A stretch of 46,375 bases of DNA from the NCBI GenBank assembly GCA_028877145.1, contig JAGWOX010000002.1, forward strand, positions 1 to 46,375. Direction: 5' to 3'. The translations under genes and the position numbers were made by a program. Position 1 is the stretch's first letter. Each line of letters begins with the position of its first letter. Below, piece by piece: positions 1-10,387 of this stretch. This stretch comes from Acidobacteriota bacterium (GTDB lineage Bacteria > Acidobacteriota > Terriglobia > Acidiferrales > UBA7541). The notes beneath the pieces were generated by a model. That model had not been told where the DNA came from and did no database searches. It worked only from the letters and a program-made list of their open reading frames with translations.

Positions 1-558
1 GTCGCCGAATCCGTTCCCGTCAAGCGCGCGCCGAATTGAACCCACTCGCCCGTCCATCATGTCCGAAGGCGCCACCACGTCCGCCCCGGCCCGCGCGTGG
101 GAAAGCGCCGCCTGCGCCAACAGCTCGATCGAGGGATCGTTCAGCACCTCGCCGTTTTCCACCACGCCGCAATGCCCGTGGCTCGTGTATTCGCAAAGGC
201 ACACGTCGGTCATCACGATCAGGTCGAGTTTCGCCTTTTTCACCGCTTCGATGGCTCGCTGCACCGGCGCGTCCTTCGCCCACGCCTCCGATCCCTGCTC
301 GTCCTTCTTCTCCGGCAGGCCAAACAGGATGATCCCGGATATGCCGAGTTGCTCGACTTCGCGGCATTCCTCGAGGAACCGATCGACCGATTGCTGGTGA
401 ATGCCGGGCATCGAGGGAACCTCTTCGCGGACGCGCTTGCCCGGCACAACGAACATGGGATAGATGAAATCGCCGGTTTCGAGCGTCGTCTCGCGCACGA
501 GCGAGCGGAGGCGCTCGCTACGGCGCAAGCGTCGTGGCCGGTGAGTGGGAAAACTCAT
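1..558 (-). CDS. hemB: Delta-aminolevulinic acid dehydratase (porphobilinogen synthase), N-terminal part, truncated by window edge
   Basis: Minus-strand translation begins MSFPTHRPRRLRRSERLRSLVRETTLETGDFIYPMFVVPGKRVREEVPSMPGIHQ and continues DVCLCEYTSHGHCGVV...ADVVAPSDMMDGRVGSIRRALD, which are HemB hallmarks. The ATG overlaps the hemD stop (ATGA, 555-558). Confidence 0.95.
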   Translation of the reverse strand, partial: MSFPTHRPRRLRRSERLRSLVRETTLETGDFIYPMFVVPGKRVREEVPSMPGIHQQSVDRFLEECREVEQLGISGIILFGLPEKKDEQGSEAWAKDAPVQRAIEAVKKAKLDLIVMTDVCLCEYTSHGHCGVVENGEVLNDPSIELLAQAALSHARAGADVVAPSDMMDGRVGSIRRALDGNGFGD

Positions 559-1436
559 GTGTGTTTCCCTCCGGTGGCGGAATTCTTTGAAAAATGTGTG
601 GCGATGGCAGCGGCCAGTCCCGCGGCGGTTGAAATCTCCGCTTCGATCGTCACGTCGAACCCGGCGCGCCGAATTGCCGCGGCGGTAGTTGGCCCAATCG
701 CCGCTAGCCGTGCCGCACCCGCCAGCCGTCGAAAGGTTTCGGCCCCCAAACGCTCCCCAAGGGCCAGGAAAGCCGAAGGGCTGGCAAAACTCACCACGTC
801 CACTTCGCCGCGCTCGATCCTTTCCAGAATCGCGGTATCGACGTTACCCGAGGGAACGGTCCTGTAGGCGACGACTTCGACCGGCGTCGCTCCGGCCGCG
901 GTGAGAGCCTGCGGAAGTTGCGATGTGGCGCGGTCGCTGCGAGGCAGCAAAACCCGGCAGCCCTCGATCTGGCGGCCCAGTTCCCGCGCCAGGTCGATGG
1001 CTCCGTGCCCCGAGGACACGCGATCGATTCGCCATCCTTCCGCGATCGCCGCTCTCTCGGTCATCTCGCCCACCACGGCCACTTTCGGGCGCGCTTTCGA
1101 CGGCCCGAGTTTCGCCCCTAGGTCGACATGCTGGCTTCCGGCGCGAGCGGCCACGAAACGCACCGCATTCTGGCTGGTCAGCAGAAGCCAGTCGAAGCCT
1201 CCAATGTCGCGAAGAGCGCGATCGAGCGCTCCACTGTCCTGGGGAGGAAGATATTCGACGAGCGGCAGAAGCAGCACTTCGGCGCCGAGCGTCCCCAATC
1301 GCTCCGCCAGTTCCGACGCCTGTTCCGCCGCGCGTGTGACCACCACACAGCGCCGCGCGAGTGGTTTGTCTTCTTCCGGCATGTGTCCTCGCGGAAATTC
1401 CGGCGTTTCGTGCCCGTCAGGATGGGCTGTGTTCAC
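555..1436 (-). CDS. hemD: Uroporphyrinogen-III synthase
   Basis: 293-aa ORF located between hemC and hemB; VVVTRAAEQASELAERLGTLGAEVLLLPLVEY start and C-terminal VVSFASPSAFLAL...AAIGPTTAAAIRRAGFDVTIEA typical of HemD. Confidence 0.88.
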   Translation of the reverse strand: MNTAHPDGHETPEFPRGHMPEEDKPLARRCVVVTRAAEQASELAERLGTLGAEVLLLPLVEYLPPQDSGALDRALRDIGGFDWLLLTSQNAVRFVAARAGSQHVDLGAKLGPSKARPKVAVVGEMTERAAIAEGWRIDRVSSGHGAIDLARELGRQIEGCRVLLPRSDRATSQLPQALTAAGATPVEVVAYRTVPSGNVDTAILERIERGEVDVVSFASPSAFLALGERLGAETFRRLAGAARLAAIGPTTAAAIRRAGFDVTIEAEISTAAGLAAAIATHFSKNSATGGKHT

Positions 1437-2386
1437 GGAGCTCGTCCAAGGAGGCGAAGGATGCGGTCAGCGCCCGCCTCGATCAGTTGCCGGCCCAATT
1501 CGCGTCCCAGGTTCAGCGGGGTCCTGCGGTCCTGCAACTCCTCGGCTGTGGCTCGCCTAGAAAGCCGAATGTACTCGCTGCCGTCCGGAGACACGACGCA
1601 GGCATCGATCACGAAAGCGCCGTTCTCAAGCCGCGCCCACGCTCCCACCGGCACTTGGCATCCGCCCTCGAGTTCGCTGAGCAGCGCGCGCTCGGCATTC
1701 AGCGCGGCGCGCGTATCAACATCGGCGAGCGTTGCCACCAGCTTGCAGATGTGCGGATCGCCAGCACGCGTCTCGATCCCCAGCGCCCCTTGGCCCACCG
1801 CCGGCAAGACCACGTCGGCCCCAAGCACTTCCGTGATGCGTTCGGAAAATCCCAGCCGGTCGAGCCCGGCCTTGGCGAGAACGATGGCATCGAATTCGCC
1901 GCGATCCAGCTTCGCCAGTCGCCTATCCACGTTCCCGCGCAGCGGCACGATCTCGAGATCGGGCCGATAGTGGCGCAGTTGCGCTTGTCGGCGGACGCTG
2001 CTGGTCCCGATGCGAGCGCCGGCAGGCAGTTCGTCAAGCGTCGCCCCGTTCCCAGCCACCAGGCAGTCGCGCGGGTCCTCGCGCGAAAGTACAGCAGGGA
2101 ACGAAAAACTGGAATCGATCTCGGTCGGCACGTCCTTCATGCTGTGCACCGCCAGATCCGCGCGGCCGTCGAGCAGGGCCTCTTCCAGTTCCTTAATGAA
2201 AACGCCTTTCAGTCCCAGCTCGCCAAGATTGCCGGTCGTCTTTTCGGCGAAACGATCCCCGGAAGTCTTGATGACGACGATTTCCGTTGCGAGTCCGCAG
2301 CGGTCGGCAAGCAGGCGTTGCACGTGCTCGGCCTGCCAGAGGGCCAGCCGGCTGCCGCGACTGCCGATGCGGACGATATCCGTCAT
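1433..2386 (-). CDS. hemC: Hydroxymethylbilane synthase (porphobilinogen deaminase)
   Basis: IGSRGSRLALWQAEHV, AVHSMKDVPTE, GTSSVRRQAQLRHYRPDLEIVPLRGNVDRRLAKLD, LNAERALLSELEGGCQVPVGAWA motifs. Confidence 0.96.
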   Translation of the reverse strand: MTDIVRIGSRGSRLALWQAEHVQRLLADRCGLATEIVVIKTSGDRFAEKTTGNLGELGLKGVFIKELEEALLDGRADLAVHSMKDVPTEIDSSFSFPAVLSREDPRDCLVAGNGATLDELPAGARIGTSSVRRQAQLRHYRPDLEIVPLRGNVDRRLAKLDRGEFDAIVLAKAGLDRLGFSERITEVLGADVVLPAVGQGALGIETRAGDPHICKLVATLADVDTRAALNAERALLSELEGGCQVPVGAWARLENGAFVIDACVVSPDGSEYIRLSRRATAEELQDRRTPLNLGRELGRQLIEAGADRILRLLGRAP

Positions 2387-3657
2387 TTCTCCTCCGAGTC
2401 CAGCCCGAAAAGCCCGCGCAGAGTTTCCATGTGCTGCACGCGTTCGCGCCAGGTGCGCGCGTGGCGCAGCCGATCGGTCGGCTCTTCGAGCAGCTCGTCG
2501 ATCAACTGCGCCGTCAGTTGGTCGATGTGCTTGCGGTCCTCCGGATTGAGATGGGCGAAGGCCGCGGAATGGGCTTCCAAAATGCGCCGCCGCCGCGCGT
2601 CCAGTCGCGAGCGCAGGTCGTCGACCAGATCAATCGCGCTTCGGCCCGCACGCCATGTTTCGAATTTCGAAATCTGGTCCGCGATGATCGCTTCAGCCCT
2701 CGGAATCTCGCGTTCTCGCAAGCGCCGGTTCTGGTCGACGATCTCGGTAAGGTCGTCCAGATTGTACAGGTACAGGTTGTAGAGGTCGCTCGCGGCGGGA
2801 TCGATATTTCTCGGCACTCCCAGATCCAGAAGCAGCATCGAGCGATTGTCGCGCTCGGCCATCGCCTCGGTCAGCATCTCGGACGTGATCACCGGGTCTT
2901 CCGCCGCAACCGACGCCACGAGAATGTCCGCCCGGGCGAGCGAGCGAGGGAGCTTTTCCCAGGCGATCGTCTCCGCGCCGTTCGGCCCGGCGAGCGCCAT
3001 CGCATGCTCGCTGGTCCGGCTCGAGATCCAAAGCCACTTGATTCCACGCTGGCGTAGTTGCTCCACCGCTTGCTGGGCGATCTCTCCCGCTCCAAGCACG
3101 AGCGCCGAGTGGGTGCCCAGGTCGCCAAAGATCCGCTCGGCTAGCTTGACGCCCGCCGACGCCGCCGACATCGGCCGCGTGCCCAGCTCTGTTTCCGACC
3201 GCACACGCCGTCCCACTTCCACCGCGCCTTGGAACAGCCGGTTCAGCACCGGCCCGGTCGCGCCACCATCGGAAGCGCGGCGATACGCTTCCCGCACCTG
3301 CCCCAGAATTTCCGCCTCTCCGAGCAGCATCGAATCGAGTCCCGCGGCCACGCGGAACAGATGTTCGATGGCCTCGCGATCGCGCCGGGCATAGAGGCAC
3401 CCGTTCAGTTGCTCCCGAGATATGCCGTGAAAATCGGCCAGGAAATTCTGGATCGCGCCGGGCTCCTCGGTCGCGTCTCGGCGCACCCCGTAAAGCTCGC
3501 TGCGATTGCAGGTTGAGAGCACCACAACTTCTTCCATGCCGCACTGCGAACGCAGTTCCGCGGTCGCCCGCTGCGCATCCTCGACGCTGAACGTCACTCG
3601 CTCGCGCAATTCCAGCGGCGCGGTGCGGTGGTTCAATCCGATGAGCACGATCTGCAT
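2383..3657 (-). CDS. hemA: Glutamyl-tRNA reductase
   Basis: MQIVLIGLNHRTAPLELRERV, VVLSTCNRSELYG, LLGEAEILGQVREAY, LVLGAGEIAQQAVEQL, DLGVPRNIDP motifs. Confidence 0.96.
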   Translation of the reverse strand: MQIVLIGLNHRTAPLELRERVTFSVEDAQRATAELRSQCGMEEVVVLSTCNRSELYGVRRDATEEPGAIQNFLADFHGISREQLNGCLYARRDREAIEHLFRVAAGLDSMLLGEAEILGQVREAYRRASDGGATGPVLNRLFQGAVEVGRRVRSETELGTRPMSAASAGVKLAERIFGDLGTHSALVLGAGEIAQQAVEQLRQRGIKWLWISSRTSEHAMALAGPNGAETIAWEKLPRSLARADILVASVAAEDPVITSEMLTEAMAERDNRSMLLLDLGVPRNIDPAASDLYNLYLYNLDDLTEIVDQNRRLREREIPRAEAIIADQISKFETWRAGRSAIDLVDDLRSRLDARRRRILEAHSAAFAHLNPEDRKHIDQLTAQLIDELLEEPTDRLRHARTWRERVQHMETLRGLFGLDSEEK

Positions 3658-3759
3658 GCCTACTGTGCCTCTCGTCCGTGCCGGGCTCCGCGCAGCGCCG
3701 TCATGGCGCTTCCCCTGACGTTATCCTGTGGCCGGAATGTGGATTCGCGCGCATGCTCT

Positions 3760-4572
3760 CTAGAGGTAACGGTGAAAATGCGACAGGTAAAGGTTCACTA
3801 CGGCGTAGCTGAAAATTACCAACAAAAACGTGAGCACGCACATAAGCGAGGCCCGCGCCCCACGCCACACGCCGCGCTCGGACAGCCGTAAATAACCAGC
3901 GTAAAGCACGAGGATCACCAACGTCACCAGCACCTTCGGATCGGTGAGCAAAAACGTGTGCCGGATGTGCAATTGCCAGTAAATCCCCATCGCTGTCCCG
4001 ACCACCAGCGAGACCAGCCCCACGCGGACGCTCCCGCGGCTCATTCGCTCCAGGCCGTCGAGCGGCGGGAAGCGCCACACCATCCGTCCCGGATGCCGCC
4101 GCCGCAGATGGCGGTCCTGCAGCAAGTACACCACGCTCAAAACGAAGGCCAGCGCAAAAGCCGCATACGCGAGCACGCTCAACGTCACGTGCAACGCGAA
4201 CAACGCTCCCTGCTCTTGCCGTGTCGCTGCCAGATCGTGTCCCGGCCACGTGCCCAGCGCGAAGAGCGCCAGCACGCACGGCAACACGAATGCGCCCATC
4301 GACCGCTGTTTGTAATAGAGTTCAAGTCCGAGGTAGGTGGCAGCAAGCAGCCAGCCGAAAAGGGAGAGTGAGCCGTACAGGTCGTCGTAGGGAACCGAGT
4401 GCACCCAGTGCGAACGCTCGAGCAGCGCCAGATAATGGCTCCCGAGTCCTAGTGCCAGTGCCAGCGCCGCCAGCCGCCCCGTCTGCTTCCGGCCCGTATA
4501 TAGAAAACGCACGTACAGGCCCAGGCTGGCCAGGTAAAGCACCAACGTAATGTAGCTCCAATGTCCCGGCAT
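3760..4572 (-). CDS. Cytochrome c assembly (CcsA/HemX-like) membrane protein
   Basis: 270-aa multi-TM protein upstream of hemA; motifs ALFALHVTLSVLAYAAFALAFVLSVVYLLQDRHLR and IYWQLHIRHTFLLTDPKVLVTL...FSYAVVNLYLSHFHRYL fit the CcsA/HemX family. Confidence 0.83.
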   Translation of the reverse strand: MPGHWSYITLVLYLASLGLYVRFLYTGRKQTGRLAALALALGLGSHYLALLERSHWVHSVPYDDLYGSLSLFGWLLAATYLGLELYYKQRSMGAFVLPCVLALFALGTWPGHDLAATRQEQGALFALHVTLSVLAYAAFALAFVLSVVYLLQDRHLRRRHPGRMVWRFPPLDGLERMSRGSVRVGLVSLVVGTAMGIYWQLHIRHTFLLTDPKVLVTLVILVLYAGYLRLSERGVWRGARASLMCVLTFLLVIFSYAVVNLYLSHFHRYL

Positions 4573-4869
4573 CTCTCGGCTGGCAGTCCCTACCGGCCCC
4601 GTGCGAGCCTGAACGGTGCCGCCAAACGTGAATTATAGCAGCCGATTCCGCATACTTCCGCCCAAAATCCCTCCCGGCCAAGGTTGTCTCCCGGAATCCT
4701 AAATTTGCAAATGCAGATTGCGGCCTAGCAGACCGAAACTGGGGTCGTAGGGACGACCCGGCGGTCGGCCCGCGCATCGCCCCGTTGAAAGTTCCCGAAT
4801 GAACGTATACTGTCCGAGCCTGAGCGAATCTCCGTAATCCAAACGTTTGTGGAGGAGACAGCGACCCAA

Positions 4870-5814
4870 ATGAAGCTTCGGAATCTGGGTAAATCCGGTC
4901 TGAAAGTCTCACTGGTTGGGCTCGGCTGCAATAATTTTGGCCGGAGCGTCGACCTCGAAACGGCGCGCAACGTGGTCGATAAGGCCCTGGAGATGGGCAT
5001 CACGTTGTTCGATACCTCGGATTCCTACGGCAATCGCGGCGGATCGGAAATCTTGCTCGGAAAAATCCTGGGCCCGCGGCGCAAGGACGTTGTCCTGGCG
5101 ACGAAATTTTCCAGCCAGATGGACGAGGAGGGCCGCCTGAGGGGCGCCTCGCGCCACTACATCATGAGCGCTGTCGAAGCCAGCCTGCGCCGCCTCCAGA
5201 CCGACTATATCGACCTATATCAGCAGCACCGGCCCGACCCGGACACTCCGATCGAGGAAACACTACGCGCGCTCGACGACCTCATCCATCAGGGAAAAGT
5301 ACGCTACATCGGCAACTCAAATTTCGCCGCCTGGCAGGTTGTCGATGCGCACTGGACCTCCCGCGATCTGGGCATCAATTCTTTCGTCTCCTGCCAGAAG
5401 GAGTACAGCGTGCTCGTGCGAGATGCGGAACAGGAACTGATCCCCGCAATGGAATCTCTTGGCCTGGGCCTCTTGCCATATTTCCCGCTCGCCTGTGGCC
5501 TCCTCACTGGAAAATACAGACAGGGCGCGCCGCCTCCGAAGGGTTCGCGCATGTTCGTTTGGCCGGAACTCGCCACGCGTTATTTCACGGAAGCGAACTG
5601 GAAGAAAGTGGAGCTGCTCGGGAAATTTGCCGCCGAGCGTGGCCACACCCTGCTCGAACTCGCCTTCAGCTGGCTCGCCGCGCGGCCCCACGTCGCAAGC
5701 GTAATCGCCGGCGCCACGCGTCCCGAGCAGGCCGAGCAAAACGCTCGTGCACCCGGCTGGGCACTCACGCAGGAAGAGCTTGGCGAAATCGATCGCCTCA
5801 CCATAGAGGCCTAA
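4870..5814 (+). CDS. Aldo/keto reductase
   Basis: MKLRNLGKSGLKVSLVGLGCNNFG, ALEMGITLFDTSDSYG.RGGSEILLGK, DYIDLYQQHRPDPDTPIEETLRALDDL AKR motifs. ATG at 4870 lies inside the longer ORF 4849-5814. Confidence 0.93.
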   Translation: MKLRNLGKSGLKVSLVGLGCNNFGRSVDLETARNVVDKALEMGITLFDTSDSYGNRGGSEILLGKILGPRRKDVVLATKFSSQMDEEGRLRGASRHYIMSAVEASLRRLQTDYIDLYQQHRPDPDTPIEETLRALDDLIHQGKVRYIGNSNFAAWQVVDAHWTSRDLGINSFVSCQKEYSVLVRDAEQELIPAMESLGLGLLPYFPLACGLLTGKYRQGAPPPKGSRMFVWPELATRYFTEANWKKVELLGKFAAERGHTLLELAFSWLAARPHVASVIAGATRPEQAEQNARAPGWALTQEELGEIDRLTIEA

Positions 5815-6029
5815 ACCACCTTCACCTTGCCCTCCGTCGCCCTTGCGTGCTCCATGCGCCGTAATTGCGCCTGGGGATTTTCGGCGCGATCAAGTCGTGT
5901 CCATGCCTAACACTCGGGCTGTCAATTCTGACAGTGTCCCCCACCCGGACCATCTAATTACGATCACTTGGCGGTCTTTTACCCTGCCCTATTGCAGTTG
6001 CCGCGTTGGAGGCAGAGTGCGCCTTTGTC

Positions 6030-6789
6030 ATGAAGTCTCGTCTACAAACGCGAATCAGGAAGGCTGGGCGTGGCAGCCTGTACGCGGTGGCCTTGCTTCC
6101 TGCATTCTGCGCGCCTCCGGTGCTGGCACAGGGCGACGCAGCGTCCGCCTCCCAAGAGGTCGTCTCCAGCCAGAAACCGCCGGAAGTTGAACGGGAGCTC
6201 GGCAAAAACTTCTTTAACCTTTTGAACATGGCAGGAAGGAACGAAAACCGCTGCCGACTTCACGCCGATGAATCAACGCGGCAGAAACCAGCTCTTCTTC
6301 CACACGATGGCCAATCCCCTAAACCTCGCGGGAATTGCATTCGTCGCTGGTATCGCCCAGTGGAGCAACAAGCCAGGCGAATGGGGGCAGGGAAGTCAGG
6401 CGTACGGCAGGCGATACGCCAATTTGTACGGCCAGTTCGCGATCGACCAGACCGTGACGTTCGCCCTCTCGAGCGCGCTCGACGAAGACAATCGCTATTT
6501 CAATTCCGGAAAGAAAGGCATCTGGCCCCGCACAGCGTACGCTCTCGAAAGCGGCGTCCTCGCCCGCCACCGCGACGGCCATCGCTCATTGTCTTTCTCC
6601 GAAGTAGGAGGCGGACTCGCAGGCGCCTTCCTGTCCCGCCTCTGGCTTCCCGCAAGCCGTAACACCCCAGGCGACGCCGCCATCAACTTCGCCATCGGCA
6701 CCGCTTCCAGCGTCGCCTTCGGCGTCGTCAAGGAATTCGTCCCCGACATCATTCGCGTGTTCGTCCGCAAGCCCAAACCACCTGACTAG
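6030..6789 (+). pseudogene. Secreted/membrane hypothetical protein, apparently split by a frameshift (N-terminal signal sequence in one frame, body in the next)
   Basis: Signal-peptide-like MKSRLQTRIRKAGRGSLYAVALLPAFCAPPVLAQG is in the frame of the 6006-6662 ORF. The body (TKTAADFTPMNQRGRNQLFFHTMANPLNLAGIAFVAGIAQW...) continues in the +1 frame, which is open from 6226. Confidence 0.5.
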
Positions 6790-6814
6790 CATCCCGCCGA
6801 TTCCCAACAGGCTG

Positions 6815-6860
6815 CCTCTGTGATCTCCGTGCCATTCTCCGTGCCCTCCGTGTGAACCCG
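6815..6860. repeat. Intergenic CTCTGTG/CTCCGTG-type dispersed repeat segment
   Basis: CCTCTGTGATCTCCGTGCCATTCTCCGTGCCCTCCGTGTGAACCCG; same style of unit as 15201-15244. Confidence 0.45.
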
Positions 6861-7170
6861 AGCCCCGTCGCCGTTGAAGGCAGGCCCCGATAGTACCCAT
6901 CCCTGCCCGGCCCCTGGCGCGCAGACACCGGTGGGATGATATGGCAGGTTGCGCATGCATCTCGCACGCCGGCGGAGACTTATGTTATTGTGAAAAGCTA
7001 GCTTGGGCCCGGTTTCGCTCCCCGTGTGCTCGGCCTGCACGTACTCTTGGGTCCCGGCAATTCCGCCGCATTATGCGGCAAATCGGCGAGCCGAGTTGCT
7101 TCCCGGTACACGCGTCTGGCGAAGTTCGCCCGGCGCCGCTCGGACGCAAAAACAGCAGGAGACAAACCCG

Positions 7171-8592
<1,422 letters not shown>

Positions 8593-8635
8593 AGCGCTCG
8601 GCCAAAGCAGGCACGCGTCTGCGCCCATTTCCCGT

Positions 8636-8658
8636 AGGGGCGGGGTCACCCCGCCCCT
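8636..8658. repeat. Perfect 11-bp-arm inverted repeat (AGGGGCGGGGT-C-ACCCCGCCCCT) between icd and mdh
   Basis: Direct reading: arms 8636-8646 and 8648-8658 are exact reverse complements with a 1-nt spacer; REP-like or terminator-like. Confidence 0.75.
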
Positions 8659-8743
8659 GCTCTAAAGCCTCGGCCGGGAATCTCCGGCAGCGGCCGGCTG
8701 ATCCAACGAAACGAAATCTGATGCTTACGAGGAGAATGCTCTG

Positions 8744-9682
8744 ATGCGCAAAAAAGTGACGGTTGTCGGCGGTGGATTCGTCGGTTCCACCACCGCCCAA
8801 CGGATTGCCGACGCCGGCCTTGCCGACGTTGTCTTGACCGACATCCTGGAAGGAGCGCCGACAGGCAAGGCGCTCGACATGCTCGAAGCGATGCCGATCC
8901 TGCGAAGCGATTCGCATGTAACAGGCATCAGCACCAAGGATGGCGATTACAGTGCCACGGCCGGCAGCGACCTTGTCGTCATCACCGCTGGTTTTCCCCG
9001 CAAACCGGGCATGAGCCGCGACGACCTGCTCAAAGCGAATTACGCCGTGGTGAAGGAAGTGACGGAAAAGGTCGCCAGGCTCTCGCCCGAGGCGATCATC
9101 ATCCTCGTCACGAACCCGCTCGACGTGATGACCCAGACCGCTTACCGCGTCAGCGGCTTCTCGAAGAATCGCGTGCTCGGCATGGCCGGCGTGCTCGATT
9201 CCGCGCGCATGCGCGCGTTCATCGCCATGGAGGTCGGCGTCTCGGTGGAAAACATCCATGCTTTCGTCCTCGGCGGCCACGGTGACGATATGGTGCCGCT
9301 GCCGCGCTATTCCACCGTCGCCGGAATTCCGCTGCCCGATCTTCTCCCCAAGGAGCGCATCGACGCCATCGTCGAGCGCACCCGTAAAGGCGGCGGCGAA
9401 ATCGTCAATCTGATGAAGACCGGCTCTGCCTATTACGCCCCCTCGGCCGCGGTCTACGAAATGGTCGATTCCATCCTGCGCGACCGGAAGAAGATACTCC
9501 CGTGCGCGGCGTTCCTCGAAGGCGAATACGGCCTGCACGACATCTACATGGGCGTGCCCGTCGTGCTCGGCTCGAACGGCGTCGAAAAGATCATCGAGAT
9601 CAAGCTCACCGATGCGGAACGCGCCGCCCTCGAAAAATCCGCCGCATCCGTCCGGGAAATGACAAAGGTCCTCGCCATCTAG
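8744..9682 (+). CDS. mdh: Malate dehydrogenase
   Basis: [90 protein letters not shown] motifs. Confidence 0.96.
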   Translation: MRKKVTVVGGGFVGSTTAQRIADAGLADVVLTDILEGAPTGKALDMLEAMPILRSDSHVTGISTKDGDYSATAGSDLVVITAGFPRKPGMSRDDLLKANYAVVKEVTEKVARLSPEAIIILVTNPLDVMTQTAYRVSGFSKNRVLGMAGVLDSARMRAFIAMEVGVSVENIHAFVLGGHGDDMVPLPRYSTVAGIPLPDLLPKERIDAIVERTRKGGGEIVNLMKTGSAYYAPSAAVYEMVDSILRDRKKILPCAAFLEGEYGLHDIYMGVPVVLGSNGVEKIIEIKLTDAERAALEKSAASVREMTKVLAI

Positions 9683-9689
9683 TCAAATC

Positions 9690-9718
9690 GGAAGGGGCGG
9701 CCAAGCGCCGCCCCTTCC
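9690..9718 (+). terminator. Strong hairpin just downstream of mdh (12-bp arms, 5-nt loop)
   Basis: GGAAGGGGCGGC-CAAGC-GCCGCCCCTTCC, perfect arms 9690-9701/9707-9718, starting 8 nt after the mdh stop; no T-tract follows. Confidence 0.6.
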
Positions 9719-9977
9719 CACAAGTCCACGTGGGAGCCAGTAGCGCAGTCACTCTTGGCTAAGGCCTTTTTCAAGCCAAATGGCACACCAAACCTTCCCT
9801 GCATCCGGTCCCAACTCTCACTCACTCGGACTAGGTGCGTGTGTGCCGATGTGAAACGGACTGTCGCATTCCCGCGAGTTGCCTCCCTACGACGACGGCA
9901 ACCATCATCACCGTCATTCCCCTAAGTCATTTCCTCCCCACATGCCCGCCAACCTTTCACGGCTTGGCCCTATCCTT

Positions 9978-10020
9978 GCACTTCAATGATCCTCCCGGTG
10001 GGGAGAATGGGTTGAAGTGC
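9978..10020. repeat. Nested hairpin in intergenic region (9-bp outer and 5-bp inner stems)
   Basis: GCACTTCAA (9978-9986)/TTGAAGTGC (10012-10020) and CTCCC (9992-9996)/GGGAG (10001-10005). Confidence 0.5.
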
Positions 10021-10387
10021 GCCAGTTGAGCGGCGCAAGAACATTGACTTCTTTCTCCCTTTCCGAAAGGTTCCCGCCGGACCGTGGCCATTTCGGTTCC
10101 GTTCCGACTGGAGATCTGGCAGTACTCGGGCGAGTCTTTGGATTGAGCGTTGTGCGGGGATGGTATGCCGCGACGTTCAAAGGTCCAAACGCCCGACACC
10201 GGCTTCACGCCAACCGAGTGATGGTCGCCGTGATCCTGATGGTTGGCGTGGTGGAATGATGGGAACGTTCGGTGTGGCTGGGTGACGGAATCAGGGCCAG
10301 AGCTAGTTGGCGGTTCCGACAGCCATGTACTGCCAGATTCATTTCGAACGTTGGCACCGGCGGGAAACGATTGTGCCCTCCATGAGA

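Noticed and set aside
1361-2782. 473-aa plus-strand ORF opposite hemC/hemA
   Set aside because: Fully antisense to well-supported hem genes; low-complexity Arg/Ser-rich C-terminus typical of shadow frames.
6749-6967. Minus-strand ORF beginning MRDACATCHIIPP with an apparent CATCH heme-like motif
   Set aside because: Short, in repeat-bearing intergenic DNA, no signal peptide; the CxxCH match is likely fortuitous.
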